From NCBI RefSeq assembly GCF_014203045.1, contig NZ_JACHIF010000009.1:62001-126000 (forward strand): a DNA stretch of 64,000 nucleotides, in the 5' to 3' direction. Origin of the DNA: Prosthecobacter dejongeii. GTDB lineage: Bacteria; Verrucomicrobiota; Verrucomicrobiia; Verrucomicrobiales; Verrucomicrobiaceae. A program made the position numbers and the translations under genes. Within the stretch, counting starts at the first letter, position 1, and every line of letters begins with the position of its first letter. This document shows positions 16,785-25,867 of this stretch, piece after piece. Below the pieces are notes generated by a model, which saw only the letters and a program-made list of their open reading frames with translations, did no database searches and was not told the DNA's origin.

Positions 16785-17771
16785 TTAGAGGCCGAAATCG
16801 CCCTCGGCCATCACAGTGTGCTTGGCGACGTCTTTGAGTGCAGGTGGACAAGCATGAAAGTGGCTGACAAGAGCTTCATCCCGGATCAAAGCCCGCACGT
16901 CCAGCCAGTGCTCATCTTGAGGAAAACCGATCAACGATAAAAGATGGGCCGGGGGCCCAGGTAAATGAACCTCTCGTGAAATAAGTGCCCCCACCAAAGC
17001 GGCGAGTTCTTGGTTGTCTGCCTCCGTGGAGAAGGATTCCAGCAGCATCCACAAGTGGATGCCACGGCGGGAACGGCGGGTCAGCCATAGGTAGGAAGTC
17101 AGGCAGCCTTCTGCATCCACCACGCCTAAAAACTGGTGCTCGCGAAGCCTGGCTGCGGCGTACCAGCGCAGAGTCTCAAGGCAGATCCACTTTTCCAGCC
17201 GCCCGCTTTGCTGCCACGGACGCTCCAGTTGACGGACGTCGTTCACATTGGTGGTGAAGCGGTGACCGGGCTTCAAGGCTGGCCAAGACTGGCCAGTGAA
17301 TCGGCCGAAAAGTTTACCCCAAAAACCGAGGGGTAACATCTGCCGACGGACCTTCAGTTCCCCGATCCACCCCAGGCGAAGGATCAAAGCCTGCACTTCA
17401 AGGCTAGGGGTGGAGTCTAACAAAAGGTGCGTCTTAGCCAGTCGCTGCATCTTCAACGCCATGGGCAAAGCCGCATGGCGAAACCCCTCTTGCACAACCC
17501 AGCTTGTGGCGATGAGGGCTGGCACAGGCTGGCCAGCGAAGGCATAGCGCACAGGAATAAAGCCCAGAAAACCAACCAGCCGACCAGCCGCTTTCAAAAC
17601 CCAGCCGCGCTCGGCCGAATCACTGGCATGGGGATTTTCATCCCACCAGTGTTTCAACCGCTGTTGCCAAAGTTCCTCAGAAGGGCCGTCGGGTAATTCC
17701 TGGCACAAAAAAGGCACTAACTCTGCCCGCGCCGAGACGCTGTCAGTGTAAGGCTCAATGTGGCAGGACAT
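16785..17771 (-). CDS. GNAT-like acyltransferase paralogue 1
   Basis: 328 aa from ATG 17771 (an in-frame GTG at 17780 is possible and shares the GGAGG). It is paralogous to the next gene upstream. Both carry the WWDENPH/WWDKNPH N-terminal motif, a GFLGFIP/GFGGFIP strand, PVPALIATSWVV versus PVPGLYATSFRV, RLEKWICLETLRWY versus RIEKWTTVDSLKWY, RSRRGIHLWM versus RRRRGIATWD, and the C-terminus KHTVMAEGDFGL versus KHTVLAEGDLGL. The pattern (VGFLGFIP, then a helix after AALPMALKMQRLAK) fits the GNAT N-acyltransferase fold. No family function is known to me. It lies tail to tail with the ACP gene. Confidence 0.7.
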   Translation of the reverse strand: MSCHIEPYTDSVSARAELVPFLCQELPDGPSEELWQQRLKHWWDENPHASDSAERGWVLKAAGRLVGFLGFIPVRYAFAGQPVPALIATSWVVQEGFRHAALPMALKMQRLAKTHLLLDSTPSLEVQALILRLGWIGELKVRRQMLPLGFWGKLFGRFTGQSWPALKPGHRFTTNVNDVRQLERPWQQSGRLEKWICLETLRWYAAARLREHQFLGVVDAEGCLTSYLWLTRRSRRGIHLWMLLESFSTEADNQELAALVGALISREVHLPGPPAHLLSLIGFPQDEHWLDVRALIRDEALVSHFHACPPALKDVAKHTVMAEGDFGL

Positions 17772-17807
17772 AGCCTCCACTATGCCTAACCCAGAGAAGT
17801 AAACAAC

Positions 17808-18785
17808 TTACAAGCCTAAATCTCCTTCTGCCAGCACGGTGTGTTTCGGCGCGTGAGACAGGTCTTTAGGCAGCAGAAAGTAATGACAGACCTGCTCTTT
17901 CCTGCGGATGAGAGTCGGCATTTGGGCGAGCCAAGGCTCATCCCCAAAATCAGTCACCGTCAGCAAGCGCCTCCGGCCTGGAAGCCGATCTGGCTCATGC
18001 ACCAACGTGCCCAGCACAGCCATAAGTTCCTCGGGAGTTTCGCGGGTGGTAAATGTCTCGACCACATCCCAAGTTGCGATGCCACGGCGGCGGCGTGCGG
18101 TGATCAAAAGATAGGAGCTCAAGACCCCTGCTGCATCCACCGCCCCGATGAAGTAGTGCTGGCGCATGGGCGAAAGGCAATACCATTTCAGAGAGTCCAC
18201 CGTCGTCCATTTTTCAATCCGATCTGCTTTCTGGTAAGGGCGCGCGAGGGAGGTCACTTCATTGAGATCGCTCACGATCTTCATGCCCGATGCCAGGGCT
18301 GGCCAGGGTGGCTGGCCATTGAAATAACCTAATTTGCCTAAAGCCACGTAGTGGCAAGTCACCTGCGTTTCCCCCCGCCCGCCCATTTTGACCAAGGCCG
18401 TCTGGATCTTGGGCAAAGGGGTGGAATGGACGATGACGTGCTTCTGCATGACCTCGCGCTGGTTGAGAAACATCTTCGCAGCCGCTTTGGAGTGCTTTTC
18501 ATCCACCCGAAAACTGGTGGCGTACAGGCCCGGGACTGGCTGTCCCTGCCACGCAAACATAGCGGGAATAAAGCCGCCAAACCCCACAATGTCTTCCCCT
18601 GCAAGAGCCGTGTAGCCGAGATGCGAGTCTGCCTCGCGGTGGGGGTTTTTATCCCACCAAAATTCCAAACGATGCAGCCAGATGCTGACGGGTGTTTCCG
18701 GCCAGGAGACATGGAGATATGCCGCGAGTGCATCACGCGTCACAAGCCCATCATGGTGAGGAATGACCTGGGTGTTTGAAGCCAT
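17808..18785 (-). CDS. GNAT-like acyltransferase paralogue 2
   Basis: 325 aa, first gene of a two-gene minus-strand unit (36 nt gap to paralogue 1). The GNAT core is suggested by VGFGGFIPAMFAW and the following strand-helix segments; FIGAVDAAGVLSSYLLITAR and the arginine-rich turn lie in the second half, which may be a second GNAT-like lobe. The last twelve residues, KHTVLAEGDLGL, are nearly identical in the two copies, so that tail is probably functional. The duplication is old, since most of the sequence has diverged. A plausible role is transfer of the product held on the nearby ACP, but only the neighbourhood supports this. Confidence 0.68.
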   Translation of the reverse strand: MASNTQVIPHHDGLVTRDALAAYLHVSWPETPVSIWLHRLEFWWDKNPHREADSHLGYTALAGEDIVGFGGFIPAMFAWQGQPVPGLYATSFRVDEKHSKAAAKMFLNQREVMQKHVIVHSTPLPKIQTALVKMGGRGETQVTCHYVALGKLGYFNGQPPWPALASGMKIVSDLNEVTSLARPYQKADRIEKWTTVDSLKWYCLSPMRQHYFIGAVDAAGVLSSYLLITARRRRGIATWDVVETFTTRETPEELMAVLGTLVHEPDRLPGRRRLLTVTDFGDEPWLAQMPTLIRRKEQVCHYFLLPKDLSHAPKHTVLAEGDLGL

Positions 18786-19039
18786 CGTTTTAATCTGGCT
18801 TAAAACGGAGTTTTTGAGATAGAAAAAATGCTTCTAACACAATTCTTACATCTTACGCCAAGGTCCTTCAGCCACATCTATGTGAACTTCGGTAAGCTAA
18901 AAGGCTCTTCTTGGGTGCCGTCATTGAGGCGTTCAGGATGCAGGCCTAACTACAGATGCTCAGAAGTCAGGATTCTCATCCATGCCAAAGTTACCCGCGC
19001 CTATACGACCTAGGGCCGAAAGAGGGGGATCGTGCTTGC

Positions 19040-20863
19040 TTACTTTTTGACTGGCACGGCGATGGAAATCCCCAATTCGACGGTCGGTTCACGCTCATCT
19101 TCCATGGGTATTGAGGTGGTGCGCCCACCTTCAGCCACCAGATTGAGCCCGACTGAGGACAAAAGCCCCCGGCTGGCATCGTATTGCAGAGGCTCGCCAG
19201 AAAATGGATCCACCGGGAGAGACAGCAGAAAGGTGGGAGTAAGATCATTCAACTGACGAGGCAAAGTCTGCTTTTCCGCCAAGTAACGCCTGACGGCAAA
19301 AAGGCAACGCACCAGCCCATGCCTAGCCTGGGCCAGGCTGTGTGCTTCAGGCAGCTTCAAACGAGGGGCAATGCGGTCACTGAAGTAGGTTTCTCCGCTG
19401 GAATTTGGGTGGTAAAAACGTGGCTGGGTCAGACGAATGCGGCGGCTAGGAGAGGCTGAAACGGAAAGCCGCGTGTATGGGGGCCTGCTGATCTCATCTC
19501 GCAGATCACGAAAAGCGGAGGCGAAGAGGCTAAGCGTCTCGTTCACTTTAAAAAAAAGGCGTCCAGGGCGCTGATGAAGGCGGCCTCCAGGCATGGTATC
19601 TAGCAGTTCCCCGCTGGCAGGACCGAGCAGCAGTTTCTTCTCATGTATGTAGTAAGCTGCGCAGGCTTGACGCAGGAGGTCATCCTCTGGCTGGCACTGG
19701 CTGAATTCTTTCTGAAAGCGGGCTAGCGTGGCGCTATCCAGCCGGGTGGCTTTCAAGAGCTCGGCCAAAATCTGAGCGGCAGCAGTTTGCAGCTCTAGCC
19801 CCCGATCCATGTAACCTGGCCAAGCCCAGACATCCTGCAAACGCCGGGCTATTTCCGCCAGATCAATGGCCGCGACAAAAGCAGGCTCCTCATCCCCACG
19901 CCGGGCGAGGTAAGAGGCCTGGGCCTGCAAGAGAGTCCCTACATTTCCCCAACCTGAGCGGGAACTGGCATCTTCACGATACCAGTCCGAGTGATGAGGA
20001 TGCCAGTCATAGTCCTCCAAAAGATCTCGAAGATTGTCTAAAGCGGTGCCATTGACCTGCATGTAGGTGGCCAGTGAAGGCGTGTCCCAGGCCCAAGGTG
20101 GCTGTGTGCGCAAGGAGACGTTCTCCACAGGAACGATCGAGTCCAAAAAGGCTCGCAGTTTGGTGGGTGCCTGGATCACGGGTGTCTGGTCCACAGCCAT
20201 GACAGGGCGCAGATCCTCATCCGATTCGCGCGGCGAATCATGCAAGTAAATCCAGGCTAGGAGGGTAAACCCTAAGGTGCCCAAGCTCAAAGAGATCAAC
20301 GTGCCCCAAGACTGACGATGAACACGACGACGGAGCGTGCGCTTTCGCCGGCGCTCTGTTGGATGAGGGTGCTCAGGATCTGACTGAGGAGCCGCAGGTG
20401 GGAAGAGAATCTCTGGATCAGCCGCGAGCGGAGAGACTGGCTCTGGCACTTTGGGCAATGCAGTGGGCGCTTGCTTTTTCGGAGGCACTCCCGGTGGCCT
20501 AAAACGCATGTCTTCTGCCACGAGGTTGGCGACTTTTGTTTCGGTCGCGGGAGCCGGGGCTGGCGGAGGTGGTCTTGGCTCTGGAGCTTCAAATCTCAAG
20601 ACGGTGCCATGAGCGGCAATGTCAGGAACATGAGCGGGCTGAGCCTGTGAACTGGGAGTGAAACGCGGGCTTTCCAGTGCCCCTGGATCAACCAATGGAG
20701 TGGCGGAGGATCGCGTGGAATTGGACCTCTTTTCGTTGGCATAGGAGGGAGGGGTCCACTCGCTCTCAAAGCTCCACGGAGAGTCCCAATCATCCTGCGG
20801 AACATTCCACGACATCGCCCCCAACTCAGCGCGGGCTTTAGAGAAGCGTGGATGGTGACTCAT
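19040..20863 (-). CDS. Membrane-anchored protein of unknown function
   Basis: 607 aa, not assigned to a family. Three parts can be seen. Residues 1 to about 175 are low-complexity and Pro/Ala/Ser-rich, ending in a very basic patch (ERRRKRTLRRRVHRQSW). One membrane helix follows (about 183-203, TLISLSLGTLGFTLLAWIYL). The C-terminal 400 residues are helical, with LPVDPFSGEPLQYDASRG near 545-565. That PVDPFSG-PL-Y phrase is common at the end of large uncharacterised Planctomycetes/Verrucomicrobia proteins. The topology suggests a cytoplasmic Pro-rich tail and a periplasmic helical domain. It is the last of the run dapB, folK, rppH (21 nt after rppH), probably by read-through rather than function. 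Confidence 0.75.
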   Translation of the reverse strand: MSHHPRFSKARAELGAMSWNVPQDDWDSPWSFESEWTPPSYANEKRSNSTRSSATPLVDPGALESPRFTPSSQAQPAHVPDIAAHGTVLRFEAPEPRPPPPAPAPATETKVANLVAEDMRFRPPGVPPKKQAPTALPKVPEPVSPLAADPEILFPPAAPQSDPEHPHPTERRRKRTLRRRVHRQSWGTLISLSLGTLGFTLLAWIYLHDSPRESDEDLRPVMAVDQTPVIQAPTKLRAFLDSIVPVENVSLRTQPPWAWDTPSLATYMQVNGTALDNLRDLLEDYDWHPHHSDWYREDASSRSGWGNVGTLLQAQASYLARRGDEEPAFVAAIDLAEIARRLQDVWAWPGYMDRGLELQTAAAQILAELLKATRLDSATLARFQKEFSQCQPEDDLLRQACAAYYIHEKKLLLGPASGELLDTMPGGRLHQRPGRLFFKVNETLSLFASAFRDLRDEISRPPYTRLSVSASPSRRIRLTQPRFYHPNSSGETYFSDRIAPRLKLPEAHSLAQARHGLVRCLFAVRRYLAEKQTLPRQLNDLTPTFLLSLPVDPFSGEPLQYDASRGLLSSVGLNLVAEGGRTTSIPMEDEREPTVELGISIAVPVKK

Positions 20864-20884
20864 GCAGACAGAGAGGCGGTAAGC

Positions 20885-21385
20885 TCAATTCTCAACCGGA
20901 GCTAACTCCAGCCCAAAGAAGTCCAAAAAGACCTGGCGATAAACGGCCCGTTTAAATTTGGGCACCCAAGACATCTGGAATTCTTCCGGCTTGATCCAGC
21001 GCCAGTGGCTGAACTCCTGATGAGTGGCGGCGAGATTGACATCGCTATCCTGACCCAAAAAACGACAGCGGAAATAGCTCTGCTCCTGGCCACCGTAGAT
21101 GCCGTATTTCAGGCGACCTTTGGCAAAGGCATAACGGTAACCATCGCGACGCTCGAGCAGCATCACTTTATCTGGGGTAACCCCGATCTCCTCAGCCATC
21201 TCTCGATACATGGCGGTTTCTGCATCTTCGCCATCGTCAATGCCGCCCTGAGGGAACTGCCAAGCCCCAGGAATGTTGATCCGCTCAGCGACAAAAATCT
21301 CATCCTGCTCATTGGTCAGGATAATCCCGACATTGGGGCGATAAAGGATGGGAATGGTGATGGGCGTGGCGTGACTTTCAGACAT
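20885..21385 (-). CDS. rppH: RNA pyrophosphohydrolase RppH (Nudix)
   Basis: 166 aa. RppH removes pyrophosphate from mRNA 5' triphosphate ends and triggers decay. The Nudix box is intact: GGIDDGEDAETAMYREMAEE with the REMAEEIG core. WQFPQGG before it and the C-terminal FSHWRWIKPEEF are typical of the RppH/IalA group. Length matches E. coli RppH (176 aa). Upstream on the same strand is folK (49 nt). A generic diadenosine polyphosphate hydrolase is the alternative within the same family. Confidence 0.9.
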   Translation of the reverse strand: MSESHATPITIPILYRPNVGIILTNEQDEIFVAERINIPGAWQFPQGGIDDGEDAETAMYREMAEEIGVTPDKVMLLERRDGYRYAFAKGRLKYGIYGGQEQSYFRCRFLGQDSDVNLAATHQEFSHWRWIKPEEFQMSWVPKFKRAVYRQVFLDFFGLELAPVEN

Positions 21386-21434
21386 GGGGCGGCACAGAAT
21401 ACGTCCTTAAGGCCTGCTGTCACCTAGGGATCCA

Positions 21435-21962
21435 TCAAGCAACGAGATGATACCGCCAAGTGCCAGCGAAGCGCACACTGTCAGGTTCGTCTGAGAGGGC
21501 GGCCATGGCCTCGCTTATCTTTCCAGGCAGGCTAGGAAGTTTCAGATGAGGGCGGATTTCCACCAAAGGCTGGAGAACAAATCGACGCAGATGAAGACGC
21601 GGATGCGGCACCGTGAGGACGGGATCTGTGCTGACATAATCTCCCGCATAAAGGAGATCTAAATCCAATGTGCGAGGGGCATGGTGGGCACGCTCAGGAG
21701 GGCGCCCCATCAGGGACTCGACTGCGACCAAATGGGCATGTAGCTCCACAGGGGTGAGTGGCGCCTGAAGCTCAATCACCGAATTCAAAAAAGCCTGGGT
21801 TCCAGGCGCACAATCCACCGGCTCCGTTTCATACAACGAAGCACCCGCCAGGAGCTGGGCCTGAGGGATGCGATGGAGGAGATGCGCCACCCCCTGCTCC
21901 AAGTTCGCACGCCGATCTCCCAAGTTGGACCCCAGGGCGATGCCAAAAGCGATAGCGGACAT
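21435..21962 (-). CDS. folK: 2-amino-4-hydroxy-6-hydroxymethyldihydropteridine pyrophosphokinase
   Basis: 175 aa HPPK of folate synthesis: it transfers pyrophosphate from ATP to hydroxymethyldihydropterin. Motifs: IALGSNLGDRRANLEQGV at the N-terminus, SLYETEPV, FLNSVIELQ, and the signature APRTLDLDLL, followed by VPHPRLHLRRFVLQPLVEI. It is normal length. It sits 22 nt after dapB; folate and lysine genes are not functionally linked, so this is a housekeeping operon. Confidence 0.94.
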   Translation of the reverse strand: MSAIAFGIALGSNLGDRRANLEQGVAHLLHRIPQAQLLAGASLYETEPVDCAPGTQAFLNSVIELQAPLTPVELHAHLVAVESLMGRPPERAHHAPRTLDLDLLYAGDYVSTDPVLTVPHPRLHLRRFVLQPLVEIRPHLKLPSLPGKISEAMAALSDEPDSVRFAGTWRYHLVA

Positions 21963-21984
21963 GAAGGGGGAAACAGCGTGCTGT

Positions 21985-22722
21985 TTACTTCAGTCCGAGC
22001 ACGTCCTGCATGTCATAAAGACCGGCGGGTTTATCGGCCAACCAACGAGCGGCACGTACGGCACCGCCTGCGAAGGTATCACGGCTGCTAGCTTTATGAG
22101 TGAGTTCCACACGCTCGCCCACATTCGCAAAAACGACGGTGTGATCTCCCACGACATCCCCACCGCGCAAGGCGTGGACGCCGATCTCCTTCGGCGTGCG
22201 GGCCCCCACATCGCCAAAACGGCCATGACGACAGTCGGTATCATAATCCAGACCACGGACATCAGCCAAGATCTCCACCAAAGTGCGGGCAGTGCCGCTG
22301 GGGGAATCCTTTTTCATGCGGTGATGCATCTCCACCACTTCCAGGTCAAAGTCCGGGCCAAGGAGTTCCGCCGCCTTGCGTGTGAGCCAGAAGAGGGTGT
22401 TCACACCGACACTGAAATTCGACGCGAAGACCACCGGGATCGTCTTGGAGGCTTCCTTGATCTGAGCCAGTTCTTCGTCGGTGTGACCCGTGGTGCCGAT
22501 AACGAGACTCTTTCCCAAACGAAGGGACTCCGTTAGCAATTCATTCGTGAAATGGTGAGAGGAGAAATCAATCGTGCAGGAGCACTTCGACAGAGCATCC
22601 GAAAGAGAGTCCCCCACATCAATGCCCGCCCCCACAGGCACGCCCTGCGCTGCAGCAGCACTGATGACTGCCTGGCCCATGCGGCCCTTGCAGCCTGTCA
22701 CAAGAAGTTTGAATTCGCTCAT
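21985..22722 (-). CDS. dapB: 4-hydroxy-tetrahydrodipicolinate reductase DapB
   Basis: 245 aa. It reduces hydroxy-tetrahydrodipicolinate with NAD(P)H in lysine and diaminopimelate synthesis. Visible: nucleotide-binding VTGCKGRMGQAV, IDFSSHH, VIGTTGHTDEEL, FASNFSVGVN, and the catalytic VVEMHHRMKKDSPSGTA with the His pair and Lys; then RGGDVVGDHTVVF and a C-terminal RAARWL. The protein is complete. It is 42 nt after the MFS gene and 22 nt before folK. Confidence 0.95.
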   Translation of the reverse strand: MSEFKLLVTGCKGRMGQAVISAAAAQGVPVGAGIDVGDSLSDALSKCSCTIDFSSHHFTNELLTESLRLGKSLVIGTTGHTDEELAQIKEASKTIPVVFASNFSVGVNTLFWLTRKAAELLGPDFDLEVVEMHHRMKKDSPSGTARTLVEILADVRGLDYDTDCRHGRFGDVGARTPKEIGVHALRGGDVVGDHTVVFANVGERVELTHKASSRDTFAGGAVRAARWLADKPAGLYDMQDVLGLK

Positions 22723-22764
22723 AAGAGCCGTGGAGATAGCCGTTTCTGGAAAGTACGCAACTGT

Positions 22765-24114
22765 TCACGTTTCCTCGACCGACTTCGGCTTGCGAGTGCC
22801 CAGGCCGAGAAAGAATACGATGAGGGAGGCAATCAGCATGGAGCTGCCCAGGAAGTAAAAGCCACTGATGTAAGAACCCGTGTTGGTTTTGATCCAACCG
22901 ATGATGGAGGGCCCCACCGCCCCGCCCAGGTTTCCCACGGAATTGATGAGACCGATGCTGCCTGCGGCTGCGGCTTCCGCGAGGAAGAGACTGGGGAGGG
23001 ACCAAAAGGCGGGCATGTAGGTCTTAAATCCGGCAAAGGTGACCATGAGGCAGACCATCGTCCAAAACAGATTCCCATGAGAAAGCGGGGCCAGCAGCAT
23101 GGCGATACCACCGATGGCAATGGGGATGCAGGCGTGGAGACGGCGCTCCTGGAAGCGGTCCGAGCTCCACCCCCCGAAAAGCTGACCGCACAGCGCTAGC
23201 AAAGGTGGCAGCACGATGAGCCACGTGAATTGATCCCGACTGACGTTGTACCAATCCTTGATCACGCTGGGCATGAAAAGCTCCATGCTGTGGCTGCACG
23301 TGGTGATGAAAAAGTAAGCGGCGCAGAGCAGCAGCACCTTGGGATGCGAAAAAGCCTCCAAAAGGGTCATGCGTTTGCCCTTGGTTTTGAGCTGGCGCTC
23401 GCGTTCTAACTCGGCTTCCAGAGCATCACGCTCTTCCTGTGTAAGCCAAGTGGCCTGACGCGGGCGATCCGTGAGGAGCCAAAGGACACCGATGCCCAAG
23501 ACGACGGCGGGGATGGCCCACAGGATGTACACCCACTGCCAGCCGACGAGGCCTAGGAGCTTCGGGTGCACGAGCGTCTCACCATTCGCCAGGACCTCGG
23601 TGGTGCCGTATTTAAGCACCCAATTGGAGATGGGGCTGAGCATCTGAGCAAAGGGTGTGGCCACCAGGAAGTAGGAGAGCGCCTTGGCCCGATCTCGCGA
23701 AGTGAACCAGTGCGTCAGATAAACGATGACCCCAGGAAAAAAGCCAGCTTCCGCTAACCCTAGAAGAAAGCGCACGGTGTAGAACTCCACCGGAGTGCGG
23801 ACGAAGGCCGTGAGACCCGCCATCATACCCCATGTGACCATGATGCGGCAGATCCACTTCCGCGCGCTCCAACGTTCCACCATCAGGGTGCCGGGGACTT
23901 CTAGCAGGAAATAGCCAATAAAGAATAAGCTGCTGCCAAAACCAATGACGGCATCCGTGAAGGCCGGCATGTCCTTCATCATCGTCAGCTTCGCAACGGC
24001 CACATTCACACGATCCACATACGCGATCATGTAGCTGATGAAGAGAACAGGCAGCAGGCGGATGAAGGCCTTCCGCCGGGCGCGGTCGAGGGGTGAGGTA
24101 GAATCAGCAGCCAT
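22765..24114 (-). CDS. MFS transporter, anion:cation symporter family
   Basis: 449 aa with twelve hydrophobic segments in two six-helix halves. The N-terminus has RLLPVLFISYMIAYVDRVNV, the standard start of the ACS family (hexuronate, phthalate or 4-hydroxyphenylacetate permeases). GYFLLEVPGTLMVERW and RFLLGLAEAGFFPGVIVYL follow. The central cytoplasmic loop (ERERQLKTKGKRMTLLEAF) separates the halves. It probably imports an organic acid with protons; the substrate cannot be read. The nearest upstream gene is the diiron-type protein, 121 nt away. Confidence 0.88.
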   Translation of the reverse strand: MAADSTSPLDRARRKAFIRLLPVLFISYMIAYVDRVNVAVAKLTMMKDMPAFTDAVIGFGSSLFFIGYFLLEVPGTLMVERWSARKWICRIMVTWGMMAGLTAFVRTPVEFYTVRFLLGLAEAGFFPGVIVYLTHWFTSRDRAKALSYFLVATPFAQMLSPISNWVLKYGTTEVLANGETLVHPKLLGLVGWQWVYILWAIPAVVLGIGVLWLLTDRPRQATWLTQEERDALEAELERERQLKTKGKRMTLLEAFSHPKVLLLCAAYFFITTCSHSMELFMPSVIKDWYNVSRDQFTWLIVLPPLLALCGQLFGGWSSDRFQERRLHACIPIAIGGIAMLLAPLSHGNLFWTMVCLMVTFAGFKTYMPAFWSLPSLFLAEAAAAGSIGLINSVGNLGGAVGPSIIGWIKTNTGSYISGFYFLGSSMLIASLIVFFLGLGTRKPKSVEET

Positions 24115-24235
24115 GGGGGTTTGAAAAGGCGCGATGCTAGCAACCCCGGAACGAATGGCTAGATAAATGCGCTTTTAGTATGCGCCCCTCAGTACGTTCT
24201 CACACAGGCGAGTCTTCCCCATGAATGAACGGAGA

Positions 24236-25666
24236 TCATGCGCTGGCAGCCAGTTTTTCCAGATCTGCCCGGGTGGCCTCATAGGTAGTCGCAAACGCCA
24301 GGGCCTGGGGGTCTGGCTGGAGGCCCTGTCGCTCGCAGAAGTTTTGGTAAAGCCCTGGCCACCAGTTGCGGTGGTCTGTTTTCCCTTCCTCTTTCCAGGC
24401 ACTCCAGTTGCTAAGCACCTTGCTCCAGCAGGCACTGCCGAAATCAATCGCCTCTTTTTGATCTCCAAAAGCACTGACATACCAGTCCCGGCCGATACGG
24501 GCATGCAGCACCTCATCAGCCCAGTCGTAGTCCTGAAAGAGTTTGCTGAGAGGATCGCCGGATTCCGCACCCACTTCCCACTCGAAGCGTTTGCCCGTCT
24601 TGGTCATGAGCCCTTGTTCGATAAAGTAGAGCACCGCATGTCTTTCCCAGGGAAGAAGTTGAGAGTTCAGCCCCAGGGACCAAGTGAAATTCACCATGAC
24701 GTGCTGGGGCCAATCAATGCCCAGCTTCACAAACCCCACCTCCCCCATCATGGCGTGGCGGGCCTCATCCCAGAGCTGGCGGGTCATGTCTTTGTAATAA
24801 CCCCAGGGCTTGGCCTCAGTCTCTGTCAAAATGGTGGCCATCATCTCCGGCACGTCGATCTCACGCAGCCGTTTGTAGTACATCATCAGGGTCTTGTCAC
24901 GGCTCTGGAATCGAGGATCGTAAAGAAACTCCTCGGCATGGACGCCCATGTTGTAGGGATCTGGAAAGCGCTCATCCCGCTGGGGCAGCTTCTCATACGC
25001 ACGTGGCTGCTGGCTGAATTGCAAAGGTTGGGTGAGAGCTTTTTTCTCTAAGGCACCATCCAAATCACCAGCCGCGTCTAACAAAGACTGTAACAACAAG
25101 ACCCAAGAAGCCGATTCTCCCCGCTGTTTTTCACTAACCACGCATTTCACCGCCTGGGTGCCGTATTCCACAACTTCGGCGATCTCTAAGGCCGCAAAAC
25201 GGCAGATGCGCAGGCTGGGGTGATCACTCAAGGGATTGGTTTCCGCCACGTGTCGTCGCAGTCCCCGAAGCAGGGCCGGGAAAGCATAGTCATAGAGGCC
25301 GATGAGTAACTGAGCCGTGGTGGGTGCGTTTTGGATCTCTTTGAAGAAGAGGTCCAGGTGAGAATCAGGAATCTTCTCCAGCCCCAGCGGAGGGGTGCGC
25401 ATCTCCGCCACCCTTTCGCGCATGGCGGTGCAGTGTTCCGCGCAGTAGTGACTGTGCAGGCTGAAGGCCATTTTAAGCTCGTAAATAGGCTCCGCCGTCA
25501 ACCTCGCTTGAAGGATTTGCATGAGCCTTTTCAGAGCGAAGTGGTACCGCTTGATGCGGTCCACACTCTCATCGACTCCCAGCCCAGGTTTGGCAGCTTC
25601 TTCAAAAGAGGCTAAGCCAGCCAGTGGGGGTAAATGAAGGTAGGGCGTGTAGCTAAATTCGCTCAT
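24236..25666 (-). CDS. Ferritin-like diiron protein, uncharacterised
   Basis: 476 aa, family not recognised by name. The C-terminal half shows the diiron-carboxylate pattern in order: TETEAKPWG (Glu282/284), DEARH (Glu301, His304), YFIEQG (Glu350) and DEVLH (Glu385, His388). That is E, E-x-x-H, E, E-x-x-H, as in ferritin-like oxygenases and rubrerythrins. The N-terminal half is also helical and has HSHYCAEHC (71-79) and EIAEVVEYG (161-169), perhaps a degenerate second bundle. Aromatic residues are frequent. It is cytoplasmic (no signal). It may be an O2-using oxidase or hydroxylase. No partner reductase is adjacent. Confidence 0.72.
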   Translation of the reverse strand: MSEFSYTPYLHLPPLAGLASFEEAAKPGLGVDESVDRIKRYHFALKRLMQILQARLTAEPIYELKMAFSLHSHYCAEHCTAMRERVAEMRTPPLGLEKIPDSHLDLFFKEIQNAPTTAQLLIGLYDYAFPALLRGLRRHVAETNPLSDHPSLRICRFAALEIAEVVEYGTQAVKCVVSEKQRGESASWVLLLQSLLDAAGDLDGALEKKALTQPLQFSQQPRAYEKLPQRDERFPDPYNMGVHAEEFLYDPRFQSRDKTLMMYYKRLREIDVPEMMATILTETEAKPWGYYKDMTRQLWDEARHAMMGEVGFVKLGIDWPQHVMVNFTWSLGLNSQLLPWERHAVLYFIEQGLMTKTGKRFEWEVGAESGDPLSKLFQDYDWADEVLHARIGRDWYVSAFGDQKEAIDFGSACWSKVLSNWSAWKEEGKTDHRNWWPGLYQNFCERQGLQPDPQALAFATTYEATRADLEKLAASA

Positions 25667-25867
25667 GCGGTGCCACCTTCACCTTGCTAGGCGGGTGAGG
25701 ACAAGCCCAAGTCAAAAGGCCCAGATAACCGGGCAATTTTTACCATGCTCCCTTCTCATTTTCGCAAGAACGCTTGTCTGGAGATCCGAATTCGATCAAA
25801 ATGATTTCAAACGGTATATTAATTTTGAAATTTATGGAATTAGCGTTTAAATTTTAAAAAGTTAATC

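Noticed and set aside
18786-19039. 61-aa open frame at 18828-19013 in the gap before the 607-aa gene
   Set aside because: No RBS, no domain and unusual composition; the gap otherwise shows nothing I can name.
24221-25051. 276-aa open frame on the plus strand opposite the diiron protein
   Set aside because: The minus frame has four ordered ligand motifs; the plus frame has no domain-like pattern.
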